A DNA stretch of 64,000 nucleotides, taken from positions 284,001 through 348,000 of the forward strand of contig LR743504.1 in the NCBI GenBank assembly GCA_902712845.1, read 5' to 3'. A program made the translations under genes and the position numbers. Below the pieces are notes generated by a model. It made no database searches, was not told the DNA's origin, and worked only from the letters and a program-made list of their open reading frames with translations. This document shows, piece after piece, positions 62,795 to 64,000 of this stretch; the stretch's first letter is position 1; each line of letters starts with the position of its first letter. Source of the DNA: Methylobacterium bullatum. Its GTDB lineage: Bacteria > Pseudomonadota > Alphaproteobacteria > Rhizobiales > Beijerinckiaceae.

Positions 62795-64000
62795 AGACGC
62801 CTCCCCTCACCATCGCCCTCCAGGCCTATCGCTACGGGCTCTATGTGGGTGAGCCGGCAGTGGCCGGCCTGCTGGCCTGGCGCTCGCGCAAGGGCAAGGA
62901 AGACCCCGGTCGCCTGCCCGAGCGCCGTGGCCTTGCCGGGCGAGCCCGCCCCACCGGTTCCCTCGCCTGGATGCACGGCGCCAGCGTCGGCGAGGTGCTC
63001 TCCCTCGTCGGATTGATCGACGGCATGATCGCCCGGGGTTTTAGTGTCCTCGTCACCACGGGAACCCGCAGCGCCGCCGAACTGATCGGCCGGCGCCTGC
63101 CGGCGGGCGCGGTGCATCAATACATGCCCCTCGACGCGCCGCGCTGGATCGAACGCTTCATCGAGCATTGGCAGCCGGACCTGGCGCTGGTGGCGGAATC
63201 GGAGATCTGGCCGAACACGGTCATCGCCCTGCACCAGCGCGGCATCCCCCTCCTCCTCGTCAACGGCCGGATGTCGGAACGCTCGTTCAAAGGCTGGGCG
63301 CGCTCGCCGCGCACGGCGGAGGCCCTGCTCTCCCGCATCGCCATCTGCCTCGCGCAGACCAAGGACGATGCCGAGCGCTTTGAACGGCTCGGCGCGCCGC
63401 GCGTGAGCATCGCCGGAAACCTCAAATACGATTCGGCCGTGCCCCCGGCGGACGAGCAGCAGCTCGCCTATCTGCGCGATGTCGTCGGCGACCGGCCGGT
63501 CTGGGTCGCGGCCAGCACCCATCCGGGCGAGGATGTCACGGTGGCCGAGGCCCACGCGGCCCTGAGGGCGAGACTGCCGAACCTCCTCACCATCGTCGTG
63601 CCGCGCCATCCCCACCGCGGCGTGGACGTCGCGGAATGCGCCACCGCCGTCGGCCTGCGGAGCGCCCTGCGCTCGCGCGGCGGCCGCCCCCATGGCGGCG
63701 TCGATCTCTACGTCGCCGATACGCTCGGGGAACTGGGGCTGTTCTACCGCCTCGCCCCGCTGGTGTTCCTCGGTGGCTCGATGACACGGCGCGGGGGCCA
63801 GAACCCGATCGAGCCGACCCGCCTCGGCGCGGCGATCCTGCACGGGCCGAACGTCCAGAACTTCGCCCAGGTCTATCGCGCCCTCGACGCGGCCGGTGGG
63901 GCGATGATGGTGGCGGATGCCCGGGAGCTGGCGGAAGCCGTGGGCGATCTCCTCCTCGACACGCCTCGATCCCGCGCCATGGCGGATGCCGGCAACGCCG
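62791..64000 (+). CDS. waaA: 3-deoxy-D-manno-octulosonic acid (Kdo) transferase, 3' truncated by window edge
   Basis: A GT30 enzyme that attaches Kdo to lipid IVA in the inner membrane. The GTG start at 62791 overlaps the DUF374 stop (GTGA); 403 codons are present and the frame is open to the window end. Landmarks: QAYRYGLYVGEPAVAGLLAW (N-terminal anchor), WMHGASVGEVLSL, VAESEIWPNTVIALHQRGIP, LAQTKDDAERFERLGAPRV, GNLKYDSAVPP, ASTHPGEDVTVAEAHAAL, PRHPHRG and FLGGSMTRRGGQNPIEPTRL. Normal family length is about 420-440, so only a short C-terminus is missing. Confidence 0.95.
   Translation, partial: MKTPPLTIALQAYRYGLYVGEPAVAGLLAWRSRKGKEDPGRLPERRGLAGRARPTGSLAWMHGASVGEVLSLVGLIDGMIARGFSVLVTTGTRSAAELIGRRLPAGAVHQYMPLDAPRWIERFIEHWQPDLALVAESEIWPNTVIALHQRGIPLLLVNGRMSERSFKGWARSPRTAEALLSRIAICLAQTKDDAERFERLGAPRVSIAGNLKYDSAVPPADEQQLAYLRDVVGDRPVWVAASTHPGEDVTVAEAHAALRARLPNLLTIVVPRHPHRGVDVAECATAVGLRSALRSRGGRPHGGVDLYVADTLGELGLFYRLAPLVFLGGSMTRRGGQNPIEPTRLGAAILHGPNVQNFAQVYRALDAAGGAMMVADARELAEAVGDLLLDTPRSRAMADAGNA

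Overview
The window is high-GC chromosomal DNA from an alphaproteobacterium of the order Hyphomicrobiales, most likely Methylobacterium or a close relative. The support is gene content: PqqA peptides of the Methylobacterium type, an LdtR-like MarR regulator next to DUF6163, alphaproteobacterial PurB, HemB, RpoH and leucyl-transferase (Bpt) proteins, a trehalose/GlgE glucan cluster, and several families of intergenic palindromic repeats. I see no phage, plasmid, CRISPR or transposase genes. The genus is an inference from memory of protein families.

Layout. 1-6.3 kb: fatty-acid beta-oxidation genes (3' part of an acyl-CoA dehydrogenase, a thiolase and a FadJ-type multifunctional enzyme), with a secreted DUF2059 protein and an EAL phosphodiesterase between them. 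6.4-9.3 kb: a DUF779 protein, then a zinc-independent quinone-oxidoreductase-like enzyme and an SDR enzyme in one operon. A divergent TetR gene faces that operon across a palindrome-rich gap.

9.4-31.9 kb: a large alpha-glucan and trehalose cluster. glgP stands alone; an alpha-glucosidase gene and glgA lie on the plus strand; treZ, malQ-treY, GH13-glgE, treS-mak and glgB form a minus-strand series ending in a strong terminator. Three of its proteins are fusions. Together they cover a cycle: trehalose to maltose (TreS), maltose to maltose-1-phosphate (Mak), chain extension (GlgE), branching (GlgB), and return to trehalose (TreY, TreZ). MalQ and GlgP handle oligomers and phosphorolysis, and GlgA offers the classical ADP-glucose route (no glgC in the window).

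32.2-37 kb: a YidB/DUF937 protein, MgtE, then two tandem pqqA genes (29 codons each) with their own terminator and no other pqq gene in the window. Four small proteins of unknown or poorly known function and two kinds of repeat element follow. 37-42.7 kb: LdtR-like regulator, DUF6163 protein, 3-hydroxyisobutyryl-CoA hydrolase-like enzyme, hemB with a lipoprotein gene, a soluble chemoreceptor-like protein behind a sigma-54-type promoter, and an RDD membrane protein. 42.7-49 kb: a polyprenyl-phosphate glycosyltransferase/GtrA fusion with a GT39-type transferase, bpt, and a TonB-dependent siderophore receptor.

49.3-64 kb: mostly housekeeping genes: purB, a D-amino-acid transaminase-like gene, purA, a membrane protein, rpoH, rluD, tRNA-Glu(CTC), an SGNH hydrolase, an acyltransferase-3, a 53-codon gene, a metallophosphoesterase, a DUF374 acyltransferase, and waaA, which starts with GTG and runs off the end of the window.

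The observations most worth following are the orphan tandem pqqA pair, the three fusions of the glucan cluster (especially the second GH13 domain on GlgE with its acidic residues intact), the short membrane-free chemoreceptor-like protein with its sigma-54 promoter, and the mobile-looking intergenic repeat with TTCACACATCT ends.
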